A DNA stretch of 64,000 bases from Streptomyces parvus. GTDB lineage: Bacteria; Actinomycetota; Actinomycetes; Streptomycetales; Streptomycetaceae. Positions within the stretch are counted from its first letter, which is position 1; every line of letters starts with the position of its first letter. The notes beneath the pieces are model-generated. The model worked only from the letters and a program-made list of their open reading frames with translations, was not told the origin of the DNA and did not search any database. This document shows positions 1-7,377 of the stretch, in pieces. The stretch is taken from the NCBI RefSeq assembly GCF_014648875.1, contig NZ_BMRY01000010.1:124001-188000 (forward strand), written 5' to 3'. The position numbers were made by a program, and so were the translations under genes.

Positions 1-413
1 TGCCACGCCTCGTCGGTGTAGATCTTGAACGCGTCGGCCCGCATCGCTTCGGGCAGGTCGAGCCCCGCCCTGTTCCGGCTGATCTTGGCGACCACCGGGA
101 TGACGGCCAGCTCCTCCAGCTCGGTCGTGAAGTGGAGGTACTGGTACAGGCTGTGGGTCAGCACCTCCCGCACGGTGTCCGGCCCGCGCCCGGCGACCAG
201 CTCGTGCAGGGCCACCGGGGCGAGCTCGGGCGGGAAGGGGATCGCCAACTCGTCCCTGTCGCCCGAGAGCCGACGAGCAGGACGCTGACGCACGCTGGCC
301 CGCGCGTCCCACTTGCCGAAACGGCTGATGTAGTCGACCGCCGCGCGGTGGCCGGCCTCGGCGACGATGATCTCGGCACGGGCGGTGTCCAGGTGCGACG
401 GGCCCGGTCTCAC
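1..413 (-). CDS. AurF-like diiron N-oxygenase, C-terminus outside window
   Basis: The first 137 codons are visible; the rest lies left of the window. The segment FTTELEELAVIPV (about residues 95-107) followed about 30 residues later by IYTDEAW, with the next codon cut at base 1, matches the first iron-ligand helices of the AurF family (p-aminobenzoate N-oxygenase), which oxidise amines to hydroxylamines or nitro groups with a diiron centre. The GTG start overlaps the stop of the upstream PqqD-like gene (GTGA), so the two are probably translationally coupled. Family assignment is good. The substrate is not known; the context suggests a peptide-bound or peptide-derived amine, which is inference. 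Some members of this family act on quite different substrates. Confidence 0.72.
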   Translation of the reverse strand, partial: MRPGPSHLDTARAEIIVAEAGHRAAVDYISRFGKWDARASVRQRPARRLSGDRDELAIPFPPELAPVALHELVAGRGPDTVREVLTHSLYQYLHFTTELEELAVIPVVAKISRNRAGLDLPEAMRADAFKIYTDEAW

Positions 414-694
414 ACGAACTCCACCATCGCGTGGGGGACCAGCGCCTCGGCGACATCGGTGACGTCGACCAGCGCCTCGTCGAAGTCGATACCGTACGTG
501 TCCACGAGCCGCTGGGCGACATCCGACAGGGTGCGCCGGCCGTCGAACTCCCGGACGATGAAAGCGGCCGAGTCCGAGAGTTCCACGAGGGACTCCCCGT
601 ACATCAGAAGAAGTTTGTCCTTCGTCCGTCTGATCCGCAGGTCCATCGGCATTCGGGCAATGGCATCGCCCGACGGACGCGTGTTCTCATCCAT
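410..694 (-). CDS. PqqD-like RiPP recognition protein
   Basis: A 94-residue protein with the typical PqqD profile: a beta hairpin (RIRRTKDKLLLMYGESLVELSD), then SAAFIVREFDGRRTLSDVA, then an acidic helix and a final ALVPHAMVEFV. PqqD-like proteins (RiPP recognition elements) bind the leader of a precursor peptide and present it to modifying enzymes. A TTG codon six bases upstream (700) is an alternative start; I chose the ATG. It lies 6 bp behind the nucleotidyltransferase gene and overlaps the AurF-like gene by 4 bp, so the three form one leftward operon. The likely ligand is the 22-residue peptide encoded at 4376 on the other strand, which is inference. Confidence 0.8.
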   Translation of the reverse strand: MDENTRPSGDAIARMPMDLRIRRTKDKLLLMYGESLVELSDSAAFIVREFDGRRTLSDVAQRLVDTYGIDFDEALVDVTDVAEALVPHAMVEFV

Positions 695-700
695 ATTCAA

Positions 701-1489
701 TCAGAGCACCACTTCGAACGAGATGCTCCGGCAGACCTGGACGACTTCCTCCACCCAGCGGGCCGGGCTTTCCGGGTCGAAATCACGCATGGTCTCAAGG
801 GCCCAGTACTGCTCGAATGTCAGCACTTCCTGCTCGACTTCGCGGAAACGCCGGGCCCGCCACTTCCAGCTGCGGCCCACTTCGCCGTTGTAGGCGAGGA
901 GCGCGTCCACGGAGTGGCCGAACGCCATCTTCGCGGACAGCACGGAGCTCTCCAGATCGCTCGCCTTGAGCTGCCCCACCGCGTCCTCGAGGTAGGCGTC
1001 GGCGAGGTTCAGCTGCGCCGACGTGGCCAGGGAGCGCAGTGCGGAGGAAGCGACCTCCTCACGGCGGGCGAGCAGCCATTCCTCTCCGGCGAGCGGCACC
1101 GCGTAGGGCAGACGCTCCAGGAAGTTGAGCTCGTGCTGCATCGGCGACGTCATCAGGTCGGCCGCCTTCGGGTTGCTGTCGAAGGAGGCCCAGGAGACCT
1201 TTCTGACCAGCTGCTCGACCTGACCCTCGGACCAGTACTCGATGTCCCAGCGCACCTTGTTGACGTGCGTGATGCCGATCGGCACGGAGTTGGGCTCCAG
1301 GGCGACGGGTGCCGACGCCTCGCCGTCCCCGGTCCAGGGTTCCGGCGTGATCACGTAGATGTCCAGGTCGCTGGTCTCGTTGCCCCAACCGCGCGCGATC
1401 GAGCCGGACACGTACACGGCCCGGTGCTCGCCGGGCAGCAGCCCGCGCCTCTCCAGTTCGCTCAAGCAGTTTTCGAACTCTGCGGTCAT
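701..1489 (-). CDS. nucleotidyltransferase-fold protein
   Basis: A 262-residue protein. The N-terminal YVSGSIARGWGNETSDLDIYV (about residues 25-45) is the GS-x(n)-DxD signature of MNT/DNA-polymerase-beta-type nucleotidyltransferases, which move a nucleotide from NTP onto a small molecule or protein. WDIEYW (about 80) could supply the third acidic residue. The C-terminal half is helical and unassigned, as in aminoglycoside-type nucleotidyltransferases. ATG 1489 was chosen because GGAGGT lies just upstream. It is the first gene of the leftward operon with the PqqD-like and AurF-like genes. Nucleotidyltransferases occur as tailoring genes in some lasso clusters (known); the acceptor here is unknown. 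Confidence 0.7.
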   Translation of the reverse strand: MTAEFENCLSELERRGLLPGEHRAVYVSGSIARGWGNETSDLDIYVITPEPWTGDGEASAPVALEPNSVPIGITHVNKVRWDIEYWSEGQVEQLVRKVSWASFDSNPKAADLMTSPMQHELNFLERLPYAVPLAGEEWLLARREEVASSALRSLATSAQLNLADAYLEDAVGQLKASDLESSVLSAKMAFGHSVDALLAYNGEVGRSWKWRARRFREVEQEVLTFEQYWALETMRDFDPESPARWVEEVVQVCRSISFEVVL

Positions 1490-1591
1490 CGCTACCTCCA
1501 CCGGGTGCTGATTGCACGTGCCCGGCTCCGACGCCCGGGTCGCACGAGGCTATGCACGCCGGGCGGCGGCCTGCTATGCATTCGGCGTGAG

Positions 1592-1642
1592 CCGAATCGC
1601 CCCAATTCCCCCTCTCGCGAAAGGGAAATCGGGGCGATTCGG
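1592..1642. promoter_or_regulatory. 12-bp inverted repeat between divergent biosynthetic operons
   Basis: CCGAATCGCCCC at 1592-1603 is repeated exactly as its reverse complement at 1631-1642. The inner flanks ATTCCC / GGGAAAT extend the pairing. TTCGG at 1581-1585 forms a smaller repeat with CCGAA at 1592. It sits between the leftward (1489) and rightward (1696) gene starts, where a shared operator or transcript hairpin would act. The only regulator encoded in the locus is the ArsR-like protein at 8310, an inferred candidate partner. Confidence 0.5.
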
Positions 1643-1695
1643 CGAGGGGCGAAAGTGATGGCCCACGCGGTTCGGCGCCGTCTATGGTCATCGCC

Positions 1696-2718
1696 ATGAC
1701 AGACCTGGCGATCAAGGCCGAAGGGCTGCGGCGCACCTATCGTTCCCGCAACGGGTGGCTGAAGCCGTCCTGGCGGCATACGGAAGCGGTGCGCGGCATC
1801 AGCCTGGAGATTGAGCGTGGTGAACTCTTCGGACTGCTCGGCCCCAACGGCGCCGGCAAGACGACCACCATCAAGATGCTCACCACTCTACTGCTGCCCA
1901 CATCGGGATCTGCCCGGGTCGCGGGGTTCGACGTGGTCCAGGACACCCGTGAGGTCCGCAAAAGGGTCGGTTACGTCTTCGGCGGCGACCGAGGACTGTA
2001 CGACCGGCTCTCCGGTCTCGACAACCTGCGCTACTTCGCCGAGCTCTACGCCGTGCCGGCCCGCGAGCAGCGGACCCGGATCGCCGAACTTCTCGAACTG
2101 GTCGGTCTGACGGGCCGTGAGAGGGAGAAGGTCGAGGGCTACTCACGCGGCATGCGCCAGCGTCTGCACCTCGCCCGGGGCCTGCTCCACCGCCCCGAAG
2201 TGCTGTTCCTGGACGAGCCGTCGATCGGCGTCGACCCGGTGGGCGCCCGCGAGCTGCGACGCACCGTCGCCGACTTGGCGAGCTCGGGCACCACGGTGCT
2301 GCTCACCACTCACTACATGGCCGAGGCCGAGGAACTGTGCGGCAGGATCGCCGTCATCGCGGACGGCGCCATCCAGCAGATCGGCACCGCCGAGGAGCTG
2401 AAGCACCGGACCGACGGCCGCCGCGTCCTCACGGCGGAGGTCTTCGGGGCGTCCGAGGCGGATCTGGACCGCATCCGGCTGCTTCCTTCGGTACACGGCG
2501 TCACCGTCGAGGACCGAGGGCTCAGCCAGATCGTCACCGTGCAGTCCGCCGTCGGCACCGACATCGAGCCGCAGGTGCGGGAGGCACTCACCGGCATCCG
2601 CGTCGGCCGGATCGACAAACGCGAACCTTCCCTGGAGGACGCGTACATCGCGATCGTCACCGGAGTGGACCGCGACGCGGACGAGCGCACCGGGGGAACC
2701 GCCGGGGTGCCGGGCTGA
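1696..2718 (+). CDS. ABC exporter ATP-binding protein
   Basis: A 340-residue ABC ATPase of the DrrA/daunorubicin-resistance type: Walker A GPNGAGKTTT, signature YSRGMRQRL, Walker B LLHRPEVLFLDEP, H-loop TTHYMAEAEELC, and the long C-terminal extension typical of drug and antibiotic exporters. No Shine-Dalgarno precedes ATG 1696, but a TATGGT hexamer ends 7 bases before it, so the mRNA may be leaderless; ATG 1684 in the same frame is the alternative start. The stop overlaps the next ATG (TGATG), and two permease genes follow, giving a complete exporter. It probably exports, or gives immunity to, the product of the surrounding locus. Confidence 0.9.
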   Translation: MTDLAIKAEGLRRTYRSRNGWLKPSWRHTEAVRGISLEIERGELFGLLGPNGAGKTTTIKMLTTLLLPTSGSARVAGFDVVQDTREVRKRVGYVFGGDRGLYDRLSGLDNLRYFAELYAVPAREQRTRIAELLELVGLTGREREKVEGYSRGMRQRLHLARGLLHRPEVLFLDEPSIGVDPVGARELRRTVADLASSGTTVLLTTHYMAEAEELCGRIAVIADGAIQQIGTAEELKHRTDGRRVLTAEVFGASEADLDRIRLLPSVHGVTVEDRGLSQIVTVQSAVGTDIEPQVREALTGIRVGRIDKREPSLEDAYIAIVTGVDRDADERTGGTAGVPG

Positions 2719-3488
2719 TGGATACCATCCGGCTGCTGGGCACTGGCGTGCTGCTGCACGCCAAGCAGATGAGCCGCTCCCCCCTGGAGATCGTCATCTC
2801 CTTGGTGGACCCCCTCGTCTACGCGACGCTCGCCGTCTACCTCTTCCGGGCCGGCGACGAGCCGCACGCGGTGATCGAGGCGGCGATAGGCGCGGGCATG
2901 ATGGCCGTCTGGGTCTCCGTGCTCTTCGGCTCGGGCGGGGCCATCCAGAAGCAGCGTTTCCAGGGCACCTTGGAACTGCTGATGCTGGCCCCGCGTCGGC
3001 CGGTGGTCTGCTTTCTCCCCATCACCATCGCCACGGCCGTGGTCGGGGTGTACGGGCTGCTGGCCACCCTGCTGTGGGGAGTCGTCGTCTTCGGGATGCC
3101 CTTGGACATCGCCGACCCCGCGGCCTTCGTGATCGCCGTGGTCGGGGTGGTGGCGAGCCTCGGCATGATGGGGCTGCTGCTCGCCTCGCTGTTCATCATG
3201 CTGCCCAATGCCAACGCCCTTGCGAATACGCTGAGTTATCCGATCTGGATGCTGTCCGGCATGCTGCTCTCGCTGTCCGTCCTGCCCGGTTGGACCACTC
3301 CGCTGTCGAACGCTCTGCCCACGACCTGGGGAGCACGGGCGGTGCGCGAGGCCGCCGAGGGGGGCGCCGTCTGGCCGTCGCTGGCCGCCGCGGTCGGACT
3401 CGGCCTGCTGTGTCTCGCCATCGGGGCCGTCGCGATGACCCGAATGGAGCGGCGCGCCCGCGTCGCCGCGACCCTGAGCCTTGCGTGA
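2718..3488 (+). CDS. ABC-2 type permease
   Basis: A 256-residue integral membrane protein with six predicted hydrophobic segments. FRAGDEPHAVIEAAIGAGMM and the later FIMLPNANALANTLSYPIW-type stretch resemble ABC-2 permeases of the DrrB/NodJ kind. It starts inside the ATPase stop codon (TGATG), so translation is coupled. It pairs with the ATPase and with the second permease 9 bp downstream to form a heteromeric exporter. The substrate is inferred from context only. Confidence 0.85.
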   Translation: MDTIRLLGTGVLLHAKQMSRSPLEIVISLVDPLVYATLAVYLFRAGDEPHAVIEAAIGAGMMAVWVSVLFGSGGAIQKQRFQGTLELLMLAPRRPVVCFLPITIATAVVGVYGLLATLLWGVVVFGMPLDIADPAAFVIAVVGVVASLGMMGLLLASLFIMLPNANALANTLSYPIWMLSGMLLSLSVLPGWTTPLSNALPTTWGARAVREAAEGGAVWPSLAAAVGLGLLCLAIGAVAMTRMERRARVAATLSLA

Positions 3489-3497
3489 GCGGATGGG

Positions 3498-4295
3498 ATG
3501 ACTGACGTGCTGGCGAAATTCAGACTTGTGGGAACGGGCGGCGTGCTCGCCTACCGTGCCCTGTTCAACTGGGCGAGGCTCCCGGTGTTCATCGGTACCC
3601 TCCTGGCCGAACCAGTGACGCAGTTGGTGTTCTTCGTGTACCTGGGCCGGCAGCTCGGCGTCGCGAACGACACGTTCTTCATCGTCGGGAACGCGGTGCT
3701 GGCAGCCTCCAAGGCGGGCGTCTACGGCGGCACGATGGCCGTGGGCAACGAACGCCGGTTCGGCACGCTCGGCAACGTCCTGCTGTCTCCGCGCAGCCGG
3801 TCGGCCGTCTTCCTGGGGCGCGCCCTGCCGTACGCCGCCAACGGGCTGTTCGTCGCGGTGTTCACCCTCACCGTGGGATCGCTGCTCTTCGGACTCGACC
3901 TGCCCGTCCAGAGCCTTCCGGGAATCGCCGCCGCCCTGGTGATCGCTTCCCTGACCTGTGCGTTCTTCGGACTGACACTCGGGGCGCTGGGACTGCGGCT
4001 GCTGGACGTCTGGCTGGTCTCCAACATCGCCTACGTTCTGCTCCTGATCCTCACGGGGGTCAACGTGCCCAGCGAAACGCTCCCCGGATGGGTGCAGGCG
4101 ATCGGCGATTTCGTGCCGGTCACCCACGCCGCCGAGGCGGCCCGGCTCGCCGCCGCCGGAGCGGACTTCGAAACGCTGGCCGGACCGCTCGCTCTCGAAG
4201 CGGCCGTCTGTGTCGGCTTCGCCGTCCTGTCCGCCCTGCTGCTCCATGTGTTCGAGAAGGCCGGCCGCACGAGCGGCTCCCTCGAAACCATCTGA
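3498..4295 (+). CDS. ABC-2 type permease
   Basis: A 265-residue membrane protein with about six hydrophobic helices. It is related in layout to the preceding permease: an N-terminal FNWARLPVFIGTLLAEPVTQLVFFVYLG, a central GNERRFGTLGNVLLSPRS loop, and the GVNVPSETLPGWVQ turn characteristic of ABC-2 permeases before the last helices. It starts 9 bp after the previous gene. With the ATPase at 1696 it completes an exporter. The precursor peptide gene begins 80 bp downstream on the same strand, so export and production are probably co-transcribed. Confidence 0.85.
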   Translation: MTDVLAKFRLVGTGGVLAYRALFNWARLPVFIGTLLAEPVTQLVFFVYLGRQLGVANDTFFIVGNAVLAASKAGVYGGTMAVGNERRFGTLGNVLLSPRSRSAVFLGRALPYAANGLFVAVFTLTVGSLLFGLDLPVQSLPGIAAALVIASLTCAFFGLTLGALGLRLLDVWLVSNIAYVLLLILTGVNVPSETLPGWVQAIGDFVPVTHAAEAARLAAAGADFETLAGPLALEAAVCVGFAVLSALLLHVFEKAGRTSGSLETI

Positions 4296-4358
4296 GACTT
4301 GGCCTGCCTGAGAGCAGGTCAAAGCCATACGGCTCCTGGGAACTGCCCAGAGCCGGGG

Positions 4359-4368
4359 AAAGGAGGTG
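4359..4368 (+). promoter_or_regulatory. near-perfect Shine-Dalgarno of the peptide gene
   Basis: AAAGGAGGTG matches almost the full 16S anti-Shine-Dalgarno, with GGAGG ending 9 bases before ATG 4376. It is among the strongest ribosome binding sites in the window and is what marks such a short reading frame as a real gene. Confidence 0.85.
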
Positions 4369-4375
4369 CATCAGC

Positions 4376-4444
4376 ATGAAGAAGTACAACAAGCCTGCCG
4401 TCAAGCCGGTCGACTCGAGCAACATCCTGCGCGTCAACGCCTGA
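4376..4444 (+). CDS. 22-residue RiPP-like precursor or scaffold peptide
   Basis: A tiny gene that begins MKKYNKPAVKPVD and ends SSNILRVNA. Y4, P7 and V9 give the YxxPxV(L) motif that lasso-type leaders use to bind their PqqD-like recognition protein (known for the family). The conserved Gly, Phe and Thr further along lasso leaders are absent, and there is no room for a 15-20 residue lasso core. The very strong ribosome binding site, the position between exporter and modifying enzymes, and two PqqD-like domains in the locus support a real peptide substrate. I infer that the last few residues (RVNA or so) are the modified part, or that the peptide is a scaffold. It could also be an uORF, though that would not explain the motif. 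Confidence 0.72.
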   Translation: MKKYNKPAVKPVDSSNILRVNA

Positions 4445-4466
4445 ATCTCCTTCGGGTGACGCCGAT

Positions 4467-4503
4467 GGGAGGGGGCCCGGCCCGCAGGGCCCGGTCCCCT
4501 CCC
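4467..4503 (+). terminator. hairpin between peptide and synthetase genes
   Basis: A 37-base hairpin starts 22 bases after the peptide stop: GGGAGGGG pairs with CCCCTCCC, then the stem continues with one G-T pair and one C-C mismatch to a GCA loop. It has no T tract, as is usual in Streptomyces. It would act as a partial terminator or 3'-end stabiliser, leaving the peptide message more abundant than the enzyme message. Confidence 0.6.
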
Positions 4504-4540
4504 GACACTCTCATGCACAGAACCGAAGCGAGGTACTCCC

Positions 4541-6727
4541 ATGTGTGGCCTGGCCGGCTTGGCCCGGATCGACGGCTCGGACCTGAGGCCGGACGCGGAT
4601 GGGCTGTTGTCCCGGATGGCGGACATCATCTCCCACCGTGGACCGGACGACCGTGAACTCCTGCGCAAGGGACCGGTGGGCCTCGCCTTCACCCGGCTGT
4701 CGCTCGTAGGTCCCGACGACGGTGCCCAGCCGCTGGTCAGCGCGGACGGAGACCTCGCCCTCATCGCGAACGGCGAGGTGTACAACCACCAGGAACTCGC
4801 TTCGGCCTTCCCCGCCGGGACCGTACGCACCTCCTCCGACTGCGAGGTGCTCCTCCCGCTCTACCGCAAGCACGGCGCGGACTTCCTCGACACCGTCCGC
4901 GGCATGTTCGCCGTCGTCATCCACGACCGCAGGGCGAACCAGTTGGTGTTCGCCCGCGACCGTTTCGGAGTCAAGCCGCTCTACTACCACCGCAACGCCG
5001 AGCGCATCGTCTTCGGTTCGGAGATCAAGGCTCTGTTCAGCGACGGCGCCACACCCCGCCGGGTGGACTGGAAGGCCGCGCTGACCCATCCGATGATGAC
5101 GGCGGCCCCGCACCTCAGGGAGACCGAGCCGGTGACCTGGTTCGAGGACATCCATCTGGTGCCGGCCGGAACCGTCGTCCGCATCAACCTCGCCGACGGT
5201 GCCACCACCACACACCGGTACTGGAGTCTCCCGGCCGAGGGCCCCGAGGCCACCGGTTCCGACGAGGAGATCGTCGAACGCTACGGCGAGCTGTTCGCGC
5301 AGTCCGTCGCCGAGTGCGCCACCGCGGACACCGAGATCGGACTGTTCCTCTCCGGCGGCATCGACTCCGCCTCCGTCGCCGCCCTGGCCGCCCGCCACAC
5401 CGACTCCCTGCACACCTTCACCGTGCTCAGCGGAGCCACGTACCGCAACGGGGACGCCGAGAACGGCGCGTTCGTCGCCGACTTCCTCGGTCTGCCCAAC
5501 CATCAGGTCCTCTTCGACGCCGACAGGGTTCCGGGCGTCGAGGAATGGAAGCGCCTGCTCTGGCTCTCCGAGACCCCCGAGTGCGGTCCCGAGCAGTTCT
5601 ACAAGCACGAGCTGCACAGGTACGCCAAGGCCGCCAGGCCCGAGCTGCGTGGCATGCTGCTCGGGGCGGCCAGCGACGAGTTCAACGGCGGCTACTCACC
5701 CGACCTCGCGGGCGGCGGGGGCTGGCCGGACTTCGAGGCCCATCTGCGCGGTATGTCCCGCAGGGGCGCCCTCCTCGACGTTCCCGCACTCGGCGCGTGG
5801 TGGGAGCAGATCCCGCACCCGGTGCTGCGCGACGACGCCGTGCACCACCACCTGGGCACCACCGCCAAGGACCCCTACGCCCAGTACCTGCTGCGGGAAT
5901 GGCGCAAGATCCAGCAGTACAACTGCTGGCACGAGGACCGCAGCGCGGCGGGCAGCGGTGTCGAGGCGCGCGTGCCCTTCCTCGACCACCGGCTCGTCGA
6001 GCTGTGCGCCTCCGTCCCCGCCGACCGCCGGGGCCGGCTGCTGTGGGACAAGCGGATCCTGCGGTCCGCCGTGACCGGACTGCTGCCCCGGCGGATCGTC
6101 GAGCGTGAGAAGGTCCCCTTCTTCTACGGCCCGGGTGACGTGCACACCTTCCGGACCTTCTCCCGGATGCTGGCCCAGGACGGAGGAGCCCTCCTGGAGG
6201 AGGCTCTCTCGACGGACGAGGCGCGTCGTCACCTCGACGCCGACGGTCTTCGGACCATGGTCGCCCACCTGTCGGAAGCCCCGTCGATCGACGTCCAGCT
6301 GGTCCTGCGCCTGGTCAACCTCGGCCTGCTCGCGCGGATGGCCGAGGACCTGCCGCCGCCCCTCGTCACCACGTCCGCGGGCCCCGTCCCCCAGGCGCTC
6401 GCCGTGAGCGACTGGGACGCCGAACGCGTCGGTGTGGAGGAGCGGATCGGCGTCGCCCCCTCCCTGGCCCCCGACCTCGTCGTGGGCCTCGCGCCCGAGG
6501 TGCTGCTGCTCAGCTCCCCGGGCGAGAACGACACCTGGTTCCTGGCCGTCGACGGCACCCTCGAATACGTCGTGGACGAGGAGCCGTGGCTGTCCTTCCT
6601 GCGCGCCGTCGACGGCAGGCGCCCCCTCGGCGAGATACTCGCCGACTGCGGCGTCGAACTCGGCGACGTACGCGAGGATCTGGTCGGCGCGATGGAACAC
6701 GGGCTGCTGCGGGAGAGCGCGGCGTGA
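4541..6727 (+). CDS. asparagine-synthetase-like protein with PqqD-like C-terminus
   Basis: A 728-residue protein. Cys2 in MCGLAGLARIDG is the class II glutamine amidotransferase nucleophile, and the glutaminase domain fills about residues 1-210. LFLSGGIDSASVAALAA (SGGIDS about 270-275) is the ATP-pyrophosphatase loop. Where AsnB has GEGADELFGGY this protein reads GAASDEFNGGY (about 375-385). The last 70 residues (GTLEYVVDEEPWLSFLRAVDGR through EHGLL) look like a PqqD recognition domain, not seen in ordinary AsnB (about 550-650 residues). It probably adenylates a peptide carboxylate and makes an amide from glutamine-derived ammonia or an internal amine; the lasso cyclase belongs to the same superfamily. 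Its stop overlaps the next ATG. Confidence 0.8.
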   Translation: MCGLAGLARIDGSDLRPDADGLLSRMADIISHRGPDDRELLRKGPVGLAFTRLSLVGPDDGAQPLVSADGDLALIANGEVYNHQELASAFPAGTVRTSSDCEVLLPLYRKHGADFLDTVRGMFAVVIHDRRANQLVFARDRFGVKPLYYHRNAERIVFGSEIKALFSDGATPRRVDWKAALTHPMMTAAPHLRETEPVTWFEDIHLVPAGTVVRINLADGATTTHRYWSLPAEGPEATGSDEEIVERYGELFAQSVAECATADTEIGLFLSGGIDSASVAALAARHTDSLHTFTVLSGATYRNGDAENGAFVADFLGLPNHQVLFDADRVPGVEEWKRLLWLSETPECGPEQFYKHELHRYAKAARPELRGMLLGAASDEFNGGYSPDLAGGGGWPDFEAHLRGMSRRGALLDVPALGAWWEQIPHPVLRDDAVHHHLGTTAKDPYAQYLLREWRKIQQYNCWHEDRSAAGSGVEARVPFLDHRLVELCASVPADRRGRLLWDKRILRSAVTGLLPRRIVEREKVPFFYGPGDVHTFRTFSRMLAQDGGALLEEALSTDEARRHLDADGLRTMVAHLSEAPSIDVQLVLRLVNLGLLARMAEDLPPPLVTTSAGPVPQALAVSDWDAERVGVEERIGVAPSLAPDLVVGLAPEVLLLSSPGENDTWFLAVDGTLEYVVDEEPWLSFLRAVDGRRPLGEILADCGVELGDVREDLVGAMEHGLLRESAA

Positions 6728-7377
6728 TGCCACAGGAACAGGCCGGGACGCGCTCGGGCCCGTGCGCCGGGCGGGCCGCTCTCGTCGTCGTCGAGGGCAT
6801 CGACGGCTCCGGCAAGACCACCCTCGGCCGCGGCCTCGTCGAGGCGGCCCGGGCCTTGGGCCGCTCCGCCGATTGGTACCCGAACAAGAACCTCTCGCCG
6901 GTACGCGACACCCTCGACGCCATCGCTCGCGAACGCGGCCACGAGAACCGCTCGGCGATGCTCGGCCGGGACGAGGCTCAGTTCCTCGCCGCAGTCCTCA
7001 AATGGCGCGACATGGTCGACCTCACACAGGACCTGGCCCGCCCTGGTCATCTGATGGTGATCGACCGCTACTACTACACACACCTGGCCCTGGCCGTGGT
7101 TTCCGGGACGGCCAACGCGGCCCGATTGCGCCGCCTGTACGGCCAACTCCCTTCGCCGGACGTGACGTTCCTCCTCGACCTGGCACCGGACCTGGCACTG
7201 GAGCGCGTCCGGGCCCGTAACACCGACACCAACTCGCTGAGCTTCCTCACCCGGTTCCACAAGGCCTACAGGGGCCTGGAGGAGTACCGGAGCGGCGTGT
7301 TCACCGTGCTGGACGCCGACCGCGCCCCGGCCGAGGTGCTCGACGACGCCCTGTCCCACCTGGCCCGCCGTGTCTGA
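6727..7377 (+). CDS. thymidylate-kinase-fold protein
   Basis: A 216-residue P-loop kinase: GIDGSGKT at residues 24-31, a DRYYYTHLA motif in the middle matching the DRY/W of dTMP kinases, and an arginine-rich lid RVRARNTDTNS. The length equals that of dTMP kinases (about 205-215). It starts within the stop of the synthetase gene (TGATG) and overlaps the next gene by 8 bp, so it is tightly coupled to biosynthesis rather than to nucleotide metabolism. It may phosphorylate a nucleotide or pathway intermediate, which fits with the nucleotidyltransferase at 701 (inference). Confidence 0.75.
   Translation: MPQEQAGTRSGPCAGRAALVVVEGIDGSGKTTLGRGLVEAARALGRSADWYPNKNLSPVRDTLDAIARERGHENRSAMLGRDEAQFLAAVLKWRDMVDLTQDLARPGHLMVIDRYYYTHLALAVVSGTANAARLRRLYGQLPSPDVTFLLDLAPDLALERVRARNTDTNSLSFLTRFHKAYRGLEEYRSGVFTVLDADRAPAEVLDDALSHLARRV

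Noticed and set aside
2313..4328. Long minus-strand frame (671 codons) opposite the ABC exporter genes
   Set aside because: Gln/Gly/Arg/Asp-rich translation typical of a high-GC antisense shadow; the plus strand carries three clear ABC genes.
4541..6727. Ordinary housekeeping asparagine synthetase
   Set aside because: Extra PqqD-like C-terminus, altered GAASDEF site and RiPP-type neighbours argue against it.
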